This document shows, one piece after another, positions 1-12,996 of a stretch of DNA of 64,000 nucleotides. This DNA comes from Siphonodentalium dalli (taxonomy: Eukaryota > Mollusca > Scaphopoda > Gadilida > Siphonodentaliidae). Below the pieces are notes generated by a model, which was not told the origin of the DNA, made no database searches, and saw only the letters and a program-made list of their open reading frames with translations. The stretch is taken from NCBI GenBank assembly GCA_032622095.1, contig CP136068.1, positions 181,728,796-181,792,795 of the forward strand, given 5' to 3'. A program made the position numbers and the translations under genes. The stretch's first letter is position 1. Each line of letters opens with the position of its first letter.

Positions 1-712
1 CGTTTTGTATCACCAGTGAAACAACTTCCCATAGGGATTCCCTGCTACAAGTTACATGTACACATACCCATAATCGATACACGTGGAACCTCCCTACTAT
101 ACTAACCAAACGAAACTTACTAGTATAATGAGAGTATATGCACAGAGAAATGTGAATGCACCTTTTACAATTTGGCGAAATTGCAAACCCGCTGTGAATC
201 GTATTATTTGAAACATTGTTTTCCACATTTTGAACAATTTTAAGTCTTTTGAATAGTTTTAGCTTGCATGGGCTATTTCAGGCAACAATATTAATCTGAA
301 ATTTCCGTTTTAGTAATATATCCCTTCAATGTGGATGTTGTCCTCTCGTCCCGGACTCCCCGTGCATCGTGATCGATGACAGTTACTGTATTTATCTCAA
401 TATCACGATATATACTGAATTCGGACGATCGTTCGATATGCGGCAGCAACTCATCAAGACTCAGTTCCCCTGTTTTCAACAGCATAGTCTCTGGATCTAT
501 AAGTTTTCCCGAATATATACACACTTAGTATACAGTTTGGTGTTTATAGAACCATTTCCGATTATTTATTATAGCTGCATTCTTTATTCAAGAATATGGT
601 CTCATAAAGTATCGGGTTAACACAATCATTTTTTAGAAACATGAATGTTATTTTTAGACAGACTCCTTTGTTGGTGGTGTCCCCCTTGGTCACTTTGTGA
701 GGTTCGAATTTT
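1..712. other. unrecognised sequence, no gene supported
   Basis: AT-rich sequence. The open frames are short, overlap on both strands and show no domain, signal peptide or family resemblance. I see no RNA gene or repeat family here. Confidence 0.5.
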
Positions 713-990
713 AGTATTTTTAAAACACATGGGAAAAAATAAAATGTAAGCATTTGGAAACACACAGAGTGTGTGTTTTCCTGTCCCCTATCATCATATG
801 TCTGATCCCGATGTGTGTCCCCCATTACTCACACTTTAATACTTTAATGTCCGTATTCTGAAAACACAGGGAAAAAATATAATGTCAGCATTTTGAAAAC
901 ACAGATTGTGTATACTACTGTCCACTATCATCAAATATCTTACCCCGGTGTATGTCCTGCTTTCTCACACTCGGGAAAACACAGGTGTAT
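713..990. repeat. two-copy diverged tandem duplication (~135 bp unit)
   Basis: Two successive segments share the order AAAACACA(T/G)GGAAAAAAT, ATGTNAGCATTT, a GTGT block, CTGTCC(C/A)CTATCATCA, then GTGT(G/A)TGTCC and TCTCACACT. They are clearly related but diverged by substitutions and small indels. No coding potential is visible. Confidence 0.6.
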
Positions 991-1170
991 TCACGGTGTC
1001 CCCTATTAGTACAGAACAAACCCCGAATTTTATTTTCAGACATGTTTGGTATACAGATGCTTGCTGTCGCTCATGATGTTTATGTGGTATATGGGACTCT
1101 GCTATTAATATTAAGGGTGTCCCCAATAGTAGGTTTGCAACTTGTGTCCCCGGTTGAACACGCATACAAG

Positions 1171-1690
1171 TAGGGGTGTGTGTGTCTGTCTGTCTGTCTG
1201 TGTGTTTGCGATGGACTCGAAAACGACCGAGCCGATTTCGATGAAACTTGGTATGTGGGGGTACTTTCGGCCTGGAACTGGCATGGGCCTGTTAATTTGC
1301 CCGTGCGACGTGATCTTGACCTTGAAATCGGGTCAATTCAAGGTCAAATATCGAATTTTTATCGTATTTCGACGAAATTTGATACTTATGGTTACTTTTC
1401 TCCACTGAGTGTTTTCGATGGGTCAAATCGTGACCCCGACCTGACCTTGACCTTCAAAATTATCAATTCGAGGTCAAATCGGGTAAAACCGGATGGATTA
1501 CGACGGGTACTTTTGTCGGGTACGAAATTTGATACATAGGGTTACTTTTGTCCACTGGGTGTTTTGGACGGGTCAAATCGTGACCCCGACCTGACCTTGA
1601 CATTCAAAATGATCAATTCAAGGTCAAATCGCGCAATTCGCCGAATAGCAGAGGGGAAACAGCCCGGACGAAGTTGGGTCACCCTGCTAG
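1171..1690 (+). mobile_element. Helitron-like element 1 (GGTCA-rich subfamily, 5' truncated)
   Basis: The 3' end is a GCCCGGAC/GTTGGGT hairpin followed by CTAG at 1687-1690, as in canonical Helitrons. The 5' end lacks the TC...TATATTTT terminus and starts in a TGTC microsatellite. The body repeats TTGACCTTGA and TCAAGGTCAA blocks. Same subfamily as 19927-20622. No Rep or helicase coding. Confidence 0.7.
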
Positions 1691-2280
1691 TCTCATATAT
1701 ATTTTGAAGACCTCTGTATGTTTGTCTGTCTGTCCTTTATAGAATCGAAAACGGGTTGACCGATCGAGACCAAACTTCCTATCCAAAGGTAAAATCACAC
1801 GGACACCGTCGGCGTCGCGTATTGGAGAAGCTCAGACCACCCGTTCTCCACTGTCAGTCACAAAAACGGCACTGCGGTGGTTAATCAAGTGATAATTTAA
1901 TGAGCGTTTGTTTTTGACGCATCGCTATAAAGAGCGTTTGTTTACTATTCAACGTTATTAGCATCTGCAGAGAGATATACGGGCCATAGTACTCTTACAA
2001 CATTTCTGCAATATAACTGCCTCAAAGTGTGGAAACGGGTGGAGCTATCGACTTGAAATTTGGTATGTGAATGTATCTTGCCCCGGATACGAATTTTATC
2101 GGGTCGCCGAGCCCGTGCGACGCCAGCTTCGTGCATGCGCAGACGAGATCTCGGAAACGGGTGGAGCTATCGACTTGAAATGTGGTTTTTGAATAGCCCG
2201 GACAACGTCGGGCTGGGTCGAGATATCGACTTGAAATTTGGTTTGTTAATAGCCCGGACAACGTCGGGCTTATCGGCTAG
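1691..2280 (+). mobile_element. Helitron-like element 2
   Basis: It starts TCTCATATATATTTTGAAG immediately after the CTAG of the previous element. It ends with hairpin GCCCGGAC AAC GTCGGGC then CTAG at 2277-2280. The interior has the ACGGGTGGAGCTATCGACTT block. No coding capacity. Confidence 0.75.
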
Positions 2281-3078
2281 TCTATCTACTATATAATTTG
2301 AGACTTCCGTATATATATATGTGTGTGTGTATATATGTGGGTACTTCATAGAATCCAAAACGCGTGTACAGATTGAGCTCAAATGTCGTATGTAAGTGTA
2401 CAATCCCACCGAAACCGCCGTGGTCGCGTTTTGGAGAAGCTCAGATCACCCGTTCTCCAAGCTCAGTCACACAAAAACGGCACTGCGGTGGAGTGATAAT
2501 TTAATGAGCGTTTGTTTTTTGACGCATCGCTATAAAGAGCGTTTGTTTACCATTCAACGTTATTAGTATCTGCAGAGAGATATACGGGATTTTGAGTGGT
2601 TTCCTATGCGGGGAGATTTATTGGATGCCATAGTACTCTTACAACATTTCTGCAATATAATTGCATCAAAGTGTTCAACATCATTGTTATAGTATGTATG
2701 ACACTTGGGTCAGGGCTTAGGGGGTTAGTTAGTGTGGATATAGCCATAATGCTTCTCAGAAATCCCGGCAGACGAGATCGCGAAAACGGGTGGAGCTATC
2801 GACTTGAAATTTGGTATGTGAATGTATCTTGCCCCGGATACGAATTTTATCGGGTCGCCGAGCCCGTGCGACGTCAGCTTCGCGCATGTGCAGACCAGAT
2901 ATCGAAAACGGGTGGAGCTATCGACTTGAAATTTGGTTTTTGAATAGCCCGGACAACGTCGGGCTCATCATTAACTCATTGAAAAACAAAAAATTAAATG
3001 AATTAAAAAAATTTATTTAAAAAATTTAAAATTGTCATGTTTCTGACGATTGCCGCCAGTGGCGGGCTAACCTGCTAG
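2281..3078 (+). mobile_element. Helitron-like element 3
   Basis: 5' end TCTATCTACTATATAATTTG abuts the previous CTAG. The 3' hairpin is CCGCC AGT GGCGG, then GCTAACCTG and CTAG at 3075-3078. Near 2945 it contains an internal relic of the other 3' hairpin type (GCCCGGACAACGTCGGGC), so this copy may be a chimera or read-through. Closely related to 12229-12995. Confidence 0.8.
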
Positions 3079-3823
3079 TCTTCTATACTATATATTTTGA
3101 GACTTCGTATATGTGTTTGTGTGTGTACTTCATAGAATCCAAAACGCGTGTACAGATTGAGATCAAATTTCGTATGTAAGTGTAAAATCCCACCGACACC
3201 GCCGTAGTCGTGTTTTCGAGAAGCTCTGAGCACCCTTTATCCACTCCCAAATCACCCCAAAGGCACGACGGGGGTTAAGGCAATAACGCTCTTTATCTAT
3301 ACCTTATACGGAGGTTTTAACAATTAACGCTCTTTATTGCAATGGACGTGGCTAAACGATACCACATGCGTCCGATGCGGATTCCAATGGACGTGGCTAA
3401 ACGACTGACCCCATGCGTCCGAAATACGGATGCGGACGAAATGCAACTAAAAAGGCAGAATTGATCTAAGAGCTCGAAATATTATGCAGAGGGATTTCAC
3501 GACGGGATTAATTGACTGTCCGCTCTGAAGTTTAGGACGGGGAGGACGGGTACCATGAATTAACTCATTGAAAAACAAAGAATACGTTATCTCGCAAACG
3601 GGTGGAGCTATCGACTTGAAATTTGCTATGTGAATGTATCTTGCCCCGGATACGAATTTTATCGGGTCGCCGAGCCCGTGCGACGCAAGCTTCGCGCATG
3701 CGCAGACCAGATGTCGGAAACGGGTGGAGCTATCGACTTGAAATTTGGTTAAATTAAAAAAATGTCATGTTTCTGAAACAAAGCCATGAGACGAATTCCG
3801 CCAGTGGCGGGCTAACGTGCTAG
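3079..3823 (+). mobile_element. Helitron-like element 4
   Basis: The 5' end carries TCTATACTATATATTTTGAG. The 3' end is CCGCC AGT GGCGG hairpin, GCTAACGTG, CTAG at 3820-3823. Its last ~115 bp are nearly identical to 12112-12228 and to the end of 13206-13947, showing segmental duplication within the array. Confidence 0.8.
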
Positions 3824-5121
3824 TCTATACTATATATTTTGAGACTTCGTATATATGTGTGTATGTGTGTGTGTGTGTACTTCATAGAATCCAAAACGCG
3901 TGTACAGATTGAGCTCAAACTTCCTATGTAAGTGTCAAATCCCACCGACACGACCGTGGTCGCAGTTTAGAAAAGCTCAGAGCACCCGTTCTCCAATCTC
4001 AAATCACCGCAAAGGCACGGCGTGGGTTAATCAAGTGATTATTTAATGAGCGTTTGTTTTTGACGCATCTCTATAAAGAGCGTCTGTTTGCCATTCAACG
4101 CTATTTGCATCTGCAGAGAGATATACGGAACATACATTAAATTTAAAAAACATTTGTTTCTGACCAACCCTGCGAGCACGGATGGCGCGCTTTGTTTTTA
4201 CAGTATATAGTTATATACCGAAATCATCCCAGATAATCACGAATATAGCATCAGATTTCTCCCCAGATATACCGTTATAAAAAGCTACTGGAATCTGCCA
4301 ATCTACGGGAAATTCCAGGGAATGCCGATTGAGCTCAAACTTGCTACCCACGGGAAGTGTCATATATATGAGTGTGTCCTTTATAGACTCGAACCGATTG
4401 AGCTCAAACTTGCTAAATAAGAAAATAGCCCCCAAGCCGTAAATATCAACAACAACGATATTGCTACCTACGGGGAGCAACGTTATTAGCATCTGCAGAA
4501 TTATGCAGAGAAAGTGCTTTCCTATTTTTAGAACGCAACACATGTTTACGTCGCGTTGGTGATTGAGGTTCACAACGGGGTTAATTGACTGTCCGCTCTT
4601 TGCGACGACGAGGTTCACGGCGGGGACTATTGACCAACACTCACAATTTCGTCTTTTGCATCAGATACCAACACCTCGACCGATCGGGACGAAACTTGGT
4701 ACGTGAGTGTAGTTTGACCAGGTGGTCGTCGCTGTCGTATTGGCGAGCCCGTGCGACGCCCGTGCAGCGCATGCGCAGACGAGATATCGGAAACGGGTGG
4801 AGCTATCGACTTGAAATTTGGTATGTGAATGTATCTTGCGCCGGGTACAAATTTTATCGGGTCGCCGAGCCCGTGCGACGCCCGTGCAGCGCATGCGCAG
4901 ACGAGATCTCGGAAACGGGTGGAGCTATCGACTTGAAATTTGCTATGTGATGTATCTTGCACCGGGTACAAATTTTATCGGGTCGCCGAGTCCGTGCGAC
5001 GCCAGCTTCGCGCATGCGCAGACCAGATCTCGGAAACGGGTGGAGCTACCGGGTACAAATTTTTCTTATTGAAACGCGTGGAGGTTTCGGACAAGCCGCC
5101 GGTGGCGGGCTAACCTGCTAG
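3824..5121 (+). mobile_element. Helitron-like element 5, with internal 122-bp repeats
   Basis: The longest uninterrupted copy. 5' TCTATACTATATATTTTGAG directly follows CTAG; 3' hairpin CCGCC GGT GGCGG, then CTAG at 5118-5121. At 4789-5031 it carries tandem units of 121-122 bp. Around 4285-4295 it preserves the site GAATCTGCCAA-TCTACGGG, which is occupied by another Helitron at 17516. Confidence 0.8.
4789..5031 (+). repeat. 122-bp internal tandem repeat of Helitron 5
   Basis: GGAAACGGGTGG recurs at 4789, 4911 and 5032, giving spacings of 122 and 121 bp. Each unit ends in a GCGCATGCGCAGAC stretch containing the palindrome TGCGCATGCGCA or a near form. The period matches the repeats at 15665-16031. 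Confidence 0.85.
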
Positions 5122-5332
5122 TACTATATATTTTGAGACTATATATGTGTGTACTTCATAGAATCGAAAACGGGTTGACCGATCGGGACCAAACTTCCTA
5201 TCTAAAGGTAAAATCCCACGGGAATCGTCGTCGTGGCGTTTTGGAGAAGCTCAGAGCACCCGTTCTCCAATCTCAGTCACAAAAAACGGCACTGCGGTGG
5301 TTAATCAAGTGATAATTTAATGAGCGTTTGTT
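5122..5332 (+). mobile_element. Helitron-like element 6, 5' portion (interrupted)
   Basis: Follows CTAG but begins TACTATATATTTTGAG, lacking the first TCTA of the consensus. The sequence breaks off at GAGCGTTTGTT where the foldback array begins; a compatible 3' portion resumes at 12112. By eye its 211 bp are identical to 12229-12439, including the same 4-nt terminal loss. Confidence 0.7.
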
Positions 5333-6254
5333 AAGTTTGTATATAAAATGGTGTATGTACATCCAACCGAAAGCCAATGACTGGCGGTAGCGCATGTTCC
5401 AAGGTGCCCGACACTATATGCTATGAATTTGGAAAGTCACTTTAAGCTAGTGTTTCGTGTCTATTTTTATTCGCCGACTACTCGTCAGGGGACAGGCGAT
5501 TTAATTAGGTAAGTTGACATTTTATATGTCTGTTAACATGTATTCCATGTGTATATAGTTTGGGCCACGTCATGTGGTGTTGTTGGATTTGCAAATTTCA
5601 TGCAATCATTCTGTTAACATGTATTCCATGTGTATATAGTTTTTCCACGTCATGTGGGATTGTTGGATTTGCAATTTTCATGCAATCATTCTGTTGGGTG
5701 GTTTGTAGTTTGTCTTATTTGACTCGCCGTTAATCTTAGTCTGACATATTTCTGACTGTAGCGTCAATAGTTTCAACCTCTCCGCGTTCGTTGCCGATGT
5801 GAAGACTGCATGTTTCCGATATTTTGATATGTGTATAGTATATAGCCAGCACGTGGCAGTTCAGCCGTCAATCACGCTTTAAGGCGTGTCCAATGGCTTT
5901 AGTGCCCAGTCGAGTCAAGCTAACATAAGTTGGTTAGGTCACGTGACGATATATGCCACATATGTGGTGTGAAATTGATACCGCTGATGTTGCGATAAGG
6001 AATTAATCACTTCTTTAATGTCTTATTTGACTCGCCGTTAATCTTAGTCTGACATATTTCTGACTGTAGCGTCAAGAATGAATTGATTACCATTAATTGG
6101 CACATATGTTTTCAGTCAAGTCTCTGTCCAAGGTTTTTGGATTTCGAAGTTTGGCCAAGTTTAAATAATGCCAAACCATTTATTTAGGTTTATGGGACTT
6201 CTTCGGGTTGCATATACTATGCAGTCTGCATATTGCATGCAATATATATGTCAT
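5333..6254 (+). repeat. left inverted-repeat arm, 922 bp
   Basis: Starts AAGTTTGTATATAAAATGG and is the reverse complement of 6859-7780. The two arms have equal length, with mirrored coordinate sum 13113 at both ends. It contains a local ~80-bp direct repeat (CTGTTAACATGTATTCCATG at about 5530 and 5610). Confidence 0.9.
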
Positions 6255-6858
6255 AATTGAATAAACTATACCGAAACGGTAGTTTCCAGTAACAATGCTA
6301 TATCATTGATATAGCTATACATATAAAATACCCCACTGAACGGGCGCACTACAATTGTACATATTACACCACGTGTACACGCTCGGTTCACAAACTTACA
6401 ATGGTACATTATAGCTAATTATACACGCTAAATATACAGCTATATTATCACTATAGCTATACACATTAATATCCCAAATTAATGGGTGCACATAGATGTG
6501 TAGATGATCGATGATGTCTGGACAATACTCATGAATTAATTCTCATCCATAAGCGATGCATGTGCTATTTAGAACCCACTGTTACCTATAGAATGATAAA
6601 TTCGTAATTGGTATCATGTTCTGGCATGCCAGCAAGAACCTATGGCCCACTAGTTCATTTGGACAATCCAATTTGATTCTATGCTCTATCTTGACTGGAT
6701 TTGCACACATGCTGGGCCTACTGGCATTTACCATTTATTTCAACCCATATCTTTGGGATGAGTGGTGGATGTTACGCTCTTTCGCTAACATGGAATTAAC
6801 ATACAGATGCCATATAATATGCAAATTTAAACTGAATCCGATGTATTCCACCAAGAAT

Positions 6859-7780
6859 ATGACATATATATTGCATGCAATATGCAGACTGCATAGTATA
6901 TGCAACCCGAAGAAGTCTCATAAACCTAAATAAATGGTTTGGCATTATTTAAACTTGGCCAAACTTCGAAATCCAAAAACCTTGGACAGAGACTTGACTG
7001 AAAACATATGTGCCAATTAATGGTAATCAATTCATTCTTGACGCTACAGTCAGAAATATGTCAGACTAAGATTAACGGCGAGTCAAATAAGACATTAAAG
7101 AAGTGATTAATTCCTTATCGCAACATCAGCGGTATCAATTTCACACCACATATGTGGCATATATCGTCACGTGACCTAACCAACTTATGTTAGCTTGACT
7201 CGACTGGGCACTAAAGCCATTGGACACGCCTTAAAGCGTGATTGACGGCTGAACTGCCACGTGCTGGCTATATACTATACACATATCAAAATATCGGAAA
7301 CATGCAGTCTTCACATCGGCAACGAACGCGGAGAGGTTGAAACTATTGACGCTACAGTCAGAAATATGTCAGACTAAGATTAACGGCGAGTCAAATAAGA
7401 CAAACTACAAACCACCCAACAGAATGATTGCATGAAAATTGCAAATCCAACAATCCCACATGACGTGGAAAAACTATATACACATGGAATACATGTTAAC
7501 AGAATGATTGCATGAAATTTGCAAATCCAACAACACCACATGACGTGGCCCAAACTATATACACATGGAATACATGTTAACAGACATATAAAATGTCAAC
7601 TTACCTAATTAAATCGCCTGTCCCCTGACGAGTAGTCGGCGAATAAAAATAGACACGAAACACTAGCTTAAAGTGACTTTCCAAATTCATAGCATATAGT
7701 GTCGGGCACCTTGGAACATGCGCTACCGCCAGTCATTGGCTTTCGGTTGGATGTACATACACCATTTTATATACAAACTT
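6859..7780 (-). repeat. right inverted-repeat arm, copy 1
   Basis: Reverse complement of 5333-6254, ending CCATTTTATATACAAACTT. It holds one 308-bp segment bounded by GACGCTACAGTCAGAAATAT at 7040 and 7348. Confidence 0.9.
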
Positions 7781-8261
7781 GACATTCCTCGGTGATAGTA
7801 ATCCTGTTGAATAACTGGTTTAATTACCAGGGATCCTGTCTGCTTCGACTGGTTGGCTGTGTTGTTCTGTGGTGATCCGAATATGCTTGGATAAGTCACT
7901 ATACAATTCATGATACAATGCTATATTATAGCTATAATAACTATACTTAAACAAATATCCCTAAATGGGCACACTACAAATGTGTATATACCACCACGAG
8001 TATACACTCGGGTCATTAACTAATAATGCTGTATTATTCTTATAGCTAACGGTACACGTTAGATATACACATGACATTTCAAGGACCCGCTTATCAACGG
8101 ATTTGCGCCAGCCTTGGTGTTAGGATGGACTAATTGAATAAACTATACCGAAACGGTAGTTTCCAGTAACAATGCTATATCATTGATATAGCTATACATA
8201 TAAAATACCCCACTGAACAGGCGCACTACAATTGTGCATATTGTGTTAGGATTGACTAATT
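7781..8261 (+). repeat. linker between array modules
   Basis: Begins GACATTCCTCGG. It carries modules resembling the core: AATGCTATATTATAGC, then GGGC(A/G)CACTACA and paired CACGAGTATACACTCGG. A ~130-bp block (TTGAATAAACTATACCG onward) is repeated directly at the start of the next core. The same linker follows the second right arm at 10102. Confidence 0.7.
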
Positions 8262-8861
8262 GAATAAACTATACCGAAACGGTAGTTTCCAGTAACAATG
8301 CTATATCATTGATATAGCTATACATATAAAATACCCCACTGAACGGGCGCACTACAGTTGTACATATTACACCACGTGTACACGCTCGGTTCACAAACTT
8401 ACAATGGTACATTATAGCTAATTATACACGCTAAATATACAGCTATATTATCACTATAGCTATACACATTAATATCCCAAATTAATGGGTGCACATAGAT
8501 GTGTAGATGATCGATGATGTCTGGACAATACTCATGAATTAATTCTCATCCATAAGCGATGCATGTGCTATTTAGAACCCACTGTTACCTATAGAATGAT
8601 AAATTCGTAATTGGTATCATGTTCTGGCATGCCAGCAAGAACCTATGGCCCACTAGTTCATTTGGACAATCCAATTTGATTCTATGCTCTATCTTGACTG
8701 GATTTGCACACATGCTGGGCCTACTGGCATTTACCATTTATTTCAACCCATATCTTTGGGATGAGTGGTGGATGTTACGCTCTTTCGCTAACATGGAATT
8801 AACATACAGATGGCATATAATATGCAAATTTAAACTGAATCCGATGTATTCCACCAAGAAT

Positions 8862-10101
8862 ATGACATATATATTGCATGCAATATGCAGACTGCATAGT
8901 ATATGCAACCCGAAGAAGTCTCATAAACCTAAATAAATGGTTTGGCATTATTTAAACTTGGCCAAACTTCGAAATCCAAAAACCTTGGACAGAGACTTGA
9001 CTGAAAACATATGTGCCAATTAATGGTAATCAATTCATTCTTGACGCTACAGTCAGAAATATGTCAGACTAAGATTAACGGCGAGTCAAATAAGACATTA
9101 AAGAAGTGATTAATTCCTTATCGCAACATCAGCGGTATCAATTTCACACCACATATGTGGCATATATCGTCACGTGACCTAACCAACTTATGTTAGCTTG
9201 ACTCGACTGGGCACTAAAGCCATTGGACACGCCTTTGAAGTGCTTAAAGCGTGATTGACGGCTGAACTGCCACGTGCTGGCTATATACTATACACATATC
9301 AAAATATCGGAAACATGCAGTCTTCACATCGGCAACGAACGCGGAGAGGTTGAAACTATTGACGCTACAGTCAGAAATATGTCAGACTAAGATTAACGGC
9401 GAGTCAAATAAGACATTAAAGAAGTGATTAATTCCTTATCGCAACATCAGCGGTATCAATTTCACACCACATATGTGGCATATATCGTCACGTGACCTAA
9501 CCAACTTATGTTAGCTTGACTCGACTGGGCACTAAAGCCATTGGACACGCCTTAAAGCGTGATTGACGGCTGAACTGCCACGTGCTGGCTATATACTATA
9601 CACATATCAAAATATCGGAAACATGCAGTCTTCACATCGGCAACGAACGCGGAGAGGTTGAAACTATTGACGCTACAGTCAGAAATATGTCAGACTAAGA
9701 TTAACGGCGAGTCAAATAAGACAAACTACAAACCACCCAACAGAATGATTGCATGAAAATTGCAAATCCAACAATCCCACATGACGTGGAAAAACTATAT
9801 ACACATGGAATACATGTTAACAGAATGATTGCATGAAATTTGCAAATCCAACAACACCACATGACGTGGCCCAAACTATATACACATGGAATACATGTTA
9901 ACAGACATATAAAATGTCAACTTACCTAATTAAATCGCCTGTCCCCTGACGAGTAGTCGGCGAATAAAAATAGACACGAAACACTAGCTTAAAGTGACTT
10001 TCCAAATTCATAGCATATAGTGTCGGGCACCTTGGAACATGCGCTACCGCCAGTCATTGGCTTTCGGTTGGATGTACATACACCATTTTATATACAAACT
10101 T
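8862..10101 (-). repeat. right arm, copy 2, with internal duplication
   Basis: Same arm as 6859-7780 but 318 bp longer: the GACGCTACAG segment occurs at 9043, 9361 and 9669. The first interval is 318 bp (it has an extra TTTGAAGTGC) and the second 308 bp. Copy 1 has only the 308-bp form and copy 3 only the 318-bp form. Confidence 0.85.
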
Positions 10102-11182
10102 GACATTCCTCGGTGATAGTAATCCTGTTGAATAACTGGTTTAATTACCAGGGATCCTGTCTGCTTCGACTGGTTGGCTGTGTTGTTCTGTGGTGATCCG
10201 AATATGCTTGGATAAGTCACTATACAATTCATGATACAATGCTATATTATAGCTATAATAACTATACTTAAACAAATATCCCTAAATGGGCACACTACAA
10301 ATGTGTATATACCACCACGAGTATACACTCGGGTCATTAACTAATAATGCTGTATTATTCTTATAGCTAACGGTACACGTTAGATATACACATGACATTT
10401 CAAGGACCCGTTTATCAACGGATTTGCGCCAGCCTTGGTGTTAGGATGGACTAATTGAATAAACTATACCGAAACGGTAGTTTCCAGTAACAATGCTATA
10501 TCATTGATATAGCTATACATATAAAATACCCCACTGAACAGGCGCACTACAATTGTGCATATTGTGTTAGGATTGACTAATTGAATAAACTATACCGAAA
10601 CGGTAGTTTCCAGTAACAATGCTATATCATTGATATAGCTATACATATAAAATACCCCACTGAACGGGCGCACTACAGTTGTACATATTACACCACGTGT
10701 ACACGCTCGGTTCACAAACTTACAATGGTACATTATAGCTAATTATACACGCTAAATATACAGCTATATTATCACTATAGCTATACACATTAATATCCCA
10801 AATTAATGGGTGCACATAGATGTGTAGATGATCGATGATGTCTGGACAATACTCATGAATTAATTCTCATCCATAAGCGATGCATGTGCTATTTAGAACC
10901 CACTGTTACCTATAGAATGATAAATTCGTAATTGGTATCATGTTCTGGCATGCCAGCAAGAACCTATGGCCCACTAGTTCATTTGGACAATCCAATTTGA
11001 TTCTATGCTCTATCTTGACTGGATTTGCACACATGCTGGGCCTACTGGCATTTACCATTTATTTCAACCCATATCTTTGGGATGAGTGGTGGATGTTACG
11101 CTCTTTCGCTAACATGGAATTAACATACAGATGGCATATAATATGCAAATTTAAACTGAATCCGATGTATTCCACCAAGAAT

Positions 11183-12111
11183 ATGACATATATATTGCAT
11201 GCAATATGCAGACTGCATAGTATATGCAACCCGAAGAAGTCTCATAAACCTAAATAAATGGTTTGGCATTATTTAAACTTGGCCAAACTTCGAAATCCAA
11301 AAACCTTGGACAGAGACTTGACTGAAAACATATGTGCCAATTAATGGTAATCAATTCATTCTTGACGCTACAGTCAGAAATATGTCAGACTAAGATTAAC
11401 GGCGAGTCAAATAAGACATTAAAGAAGTGATTAATTCCTTATCGCAACATCAGCGGTATCAATTTCACACCACATATGTGGCATATATCGTCACGTGACC
11501 TAACCAACTTATGTTAGCTTGACTCGACTGGGCACTAAAGCCATTGGACACGCCTTTGAAGTGCTTAAAGCGTGATTGACGGCTGAACTGCCACGTGCTG
11601 GCTATATACTATACACATATCAAAATATCGGAAACATGCAGTCTTCACATCGGCAACGAACGCGGAGAGGTTGAAACTATTGACGCTACAGTCAGAAATA
11701 TGTCAGACTAAGATTAACGGCGAGTCAAATAAGACAAACTACAAACCACCCAACAGAATGATTGCATGAAAATTGCAAATCCAACAATCCCACATGACGT
11801 GGAAAAACTATATACACATGGAATACATGTTAACAGAATGATTGCATGAAATTTGCAAATCCAACAACACCACATGACGTGGCCCAAACTATATACACAT
11901 GGAATACATGTTAACAGACATATAAAATGTCAACTTACCTAATTAAATCGCCTGTCCCCTGACGAGTAGTCGGCGAATAAAAATAGACACGAAACACTAG
12001 CTTAAAGTGACTTTCCAAATTCATAGCATATAGTGTCGGGCACCTTGGAACATGCGCTACCGCCAGTCATTGGCTTTCGGTTGGATGTACATACACCATT
12101 TTATATACAAA
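11183..12111 (-). repeat. right arm, copy 3 (end truncated by 3 bp)
   Basis: Carries the 318-bp form of the internal segment (11364 to 11682). It ends ...TATATACAAA, directly joined to CCAGATGTCGG of a Helitron. Confidence 0.85.
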
Positions 12112-12228
12112 CCAGATGTCGGAAACGGGTGGAGCTATCGACTTGAAATTTGGTTAAATTAAAAAAATGTCATGTTTCTGAAACAAAGCCATGAGACGAA
12201 TGCCGCCAGTGGCGGGCTAACGTGCTAG
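12112..12228 (+). mobile_element. Helitron-like element 6, 3' portion
   Basis: Starts CCAGATGTCGGAAACGGG and ends with hairpin CCGCC AGT GGCGG, GCTAACGTG, CTAG at 12225-12228. Almost identical to 3708-3823. Together with 5122-5332 it frames the foldback array. Confidence 0.75.
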
Positions 12229-12995
12229 TACTATATATTTTGAGACTATATATGTGTGTACTTCATAGAATCGAAAACGGGTTGACCGATCGGGACCAAA
12301 CTTCCTATCTAAAGGTAAAATCCCACGGGAATCGTCGTCGTGGCGTTTTGGAGAAGCTCAGAGCACCCGTTCTCCAATCTCAGTCACAAAAAACGGCACT
12401 GCGGTGGTTAATCAAGTGATAATTTAATGAGCGTTTGTTTTTGACGCATCGATATAAAGAGCGTTTGTTTACCATTCAACGTTTTTAGTATCTGCAGAGA
12501 GATATACGGGATTTTGAGTGGTTTCCTATGCGGGGAGATTTATTGGATGCCATAGTACTCGTACAACATTTCTGCAATATAATTGCCTGAAAGTGTTCAG
12601 CATCATTGTTATAGTATGTATGACACTTAGGTCAGGGCTTAGGGGGGGGGGGTCGTTAGTATGGATATAGCCATAATGCTTCTCAGAAATCCCGGCAGAC
12701 GAGATCTCGGAAACGGGTGGAGCTATCGACTTAAAATTTGGTATGTGAATGTATCTTGCCCCGGATACGAATTTCATCGGGTCACCGAGTCCGTGCGACG
12801 CCAGCTTCGCGCATGTGCAGACCAGATCTCGGAAACGGGTGGAGCTATCGACTTGTAATTTGGTTTTTGAATAGCCCGGACAACGTCGGGCTCATCATTA
12901 ACTCATTGAAAAACAAAATATTAAATTAATTTAAATTTTTTTTTTAAATTGTCATGTTTTTGACGATTGCCGCCAGTGGCGGGCTAACCTGCCAG
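12229..12995 (+). mobile_element. Helitron-like element 7
   Basis: Starts TACTATATATTTTGAGAC after CTAG. Its first 211 bp match 5122-5332 and its 3' half matches 2430-3078. The 3' hairpin CCGCC AGT GGCGG is intact but the terminus has decayed from CTAG to CCAG at 12992-12995. Confidence 0.75.
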
Positions 12996-12996
12996 T

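Larger units (their letters stand above)
5333..12111. mobile_element. foldback-derived array (one left arm, three core/right-arm modules)
   Basis: A 922-bp left arm (5333-6254), a core (6255-6858) and a perfectly collinear inverted right arm (6859-7780) form the basic foldback unit. After a ~350-bp linker, core plus right arm recur twice more (right arms 8862-10101 and 11183-12111), with offsets 2003 and 2321 bp. The last right arm lacks its final three bases before Helitron sequence resumes. No transposase is visible. A 105-aa open frame repeated in each core (6616, 8619, 10940) has no recognisable domain and lies in repeat DNA; I do not call it a gene. Confidence 0.75.

Noticed and set aside
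1180-1539. 119-aa frame in the first Helitron
   Set aside because: It is a translation of the GGTCA-type repeat; similar frames recur in 19991-20311 with no conserved start or domain.
6616-11257. Three identical 105-aa frames in the foldback array
   Set aside because: They lie in repeat cores, show no domain and no promoter evidence. The identity reflects recent DNA duplication, not protein constraint.
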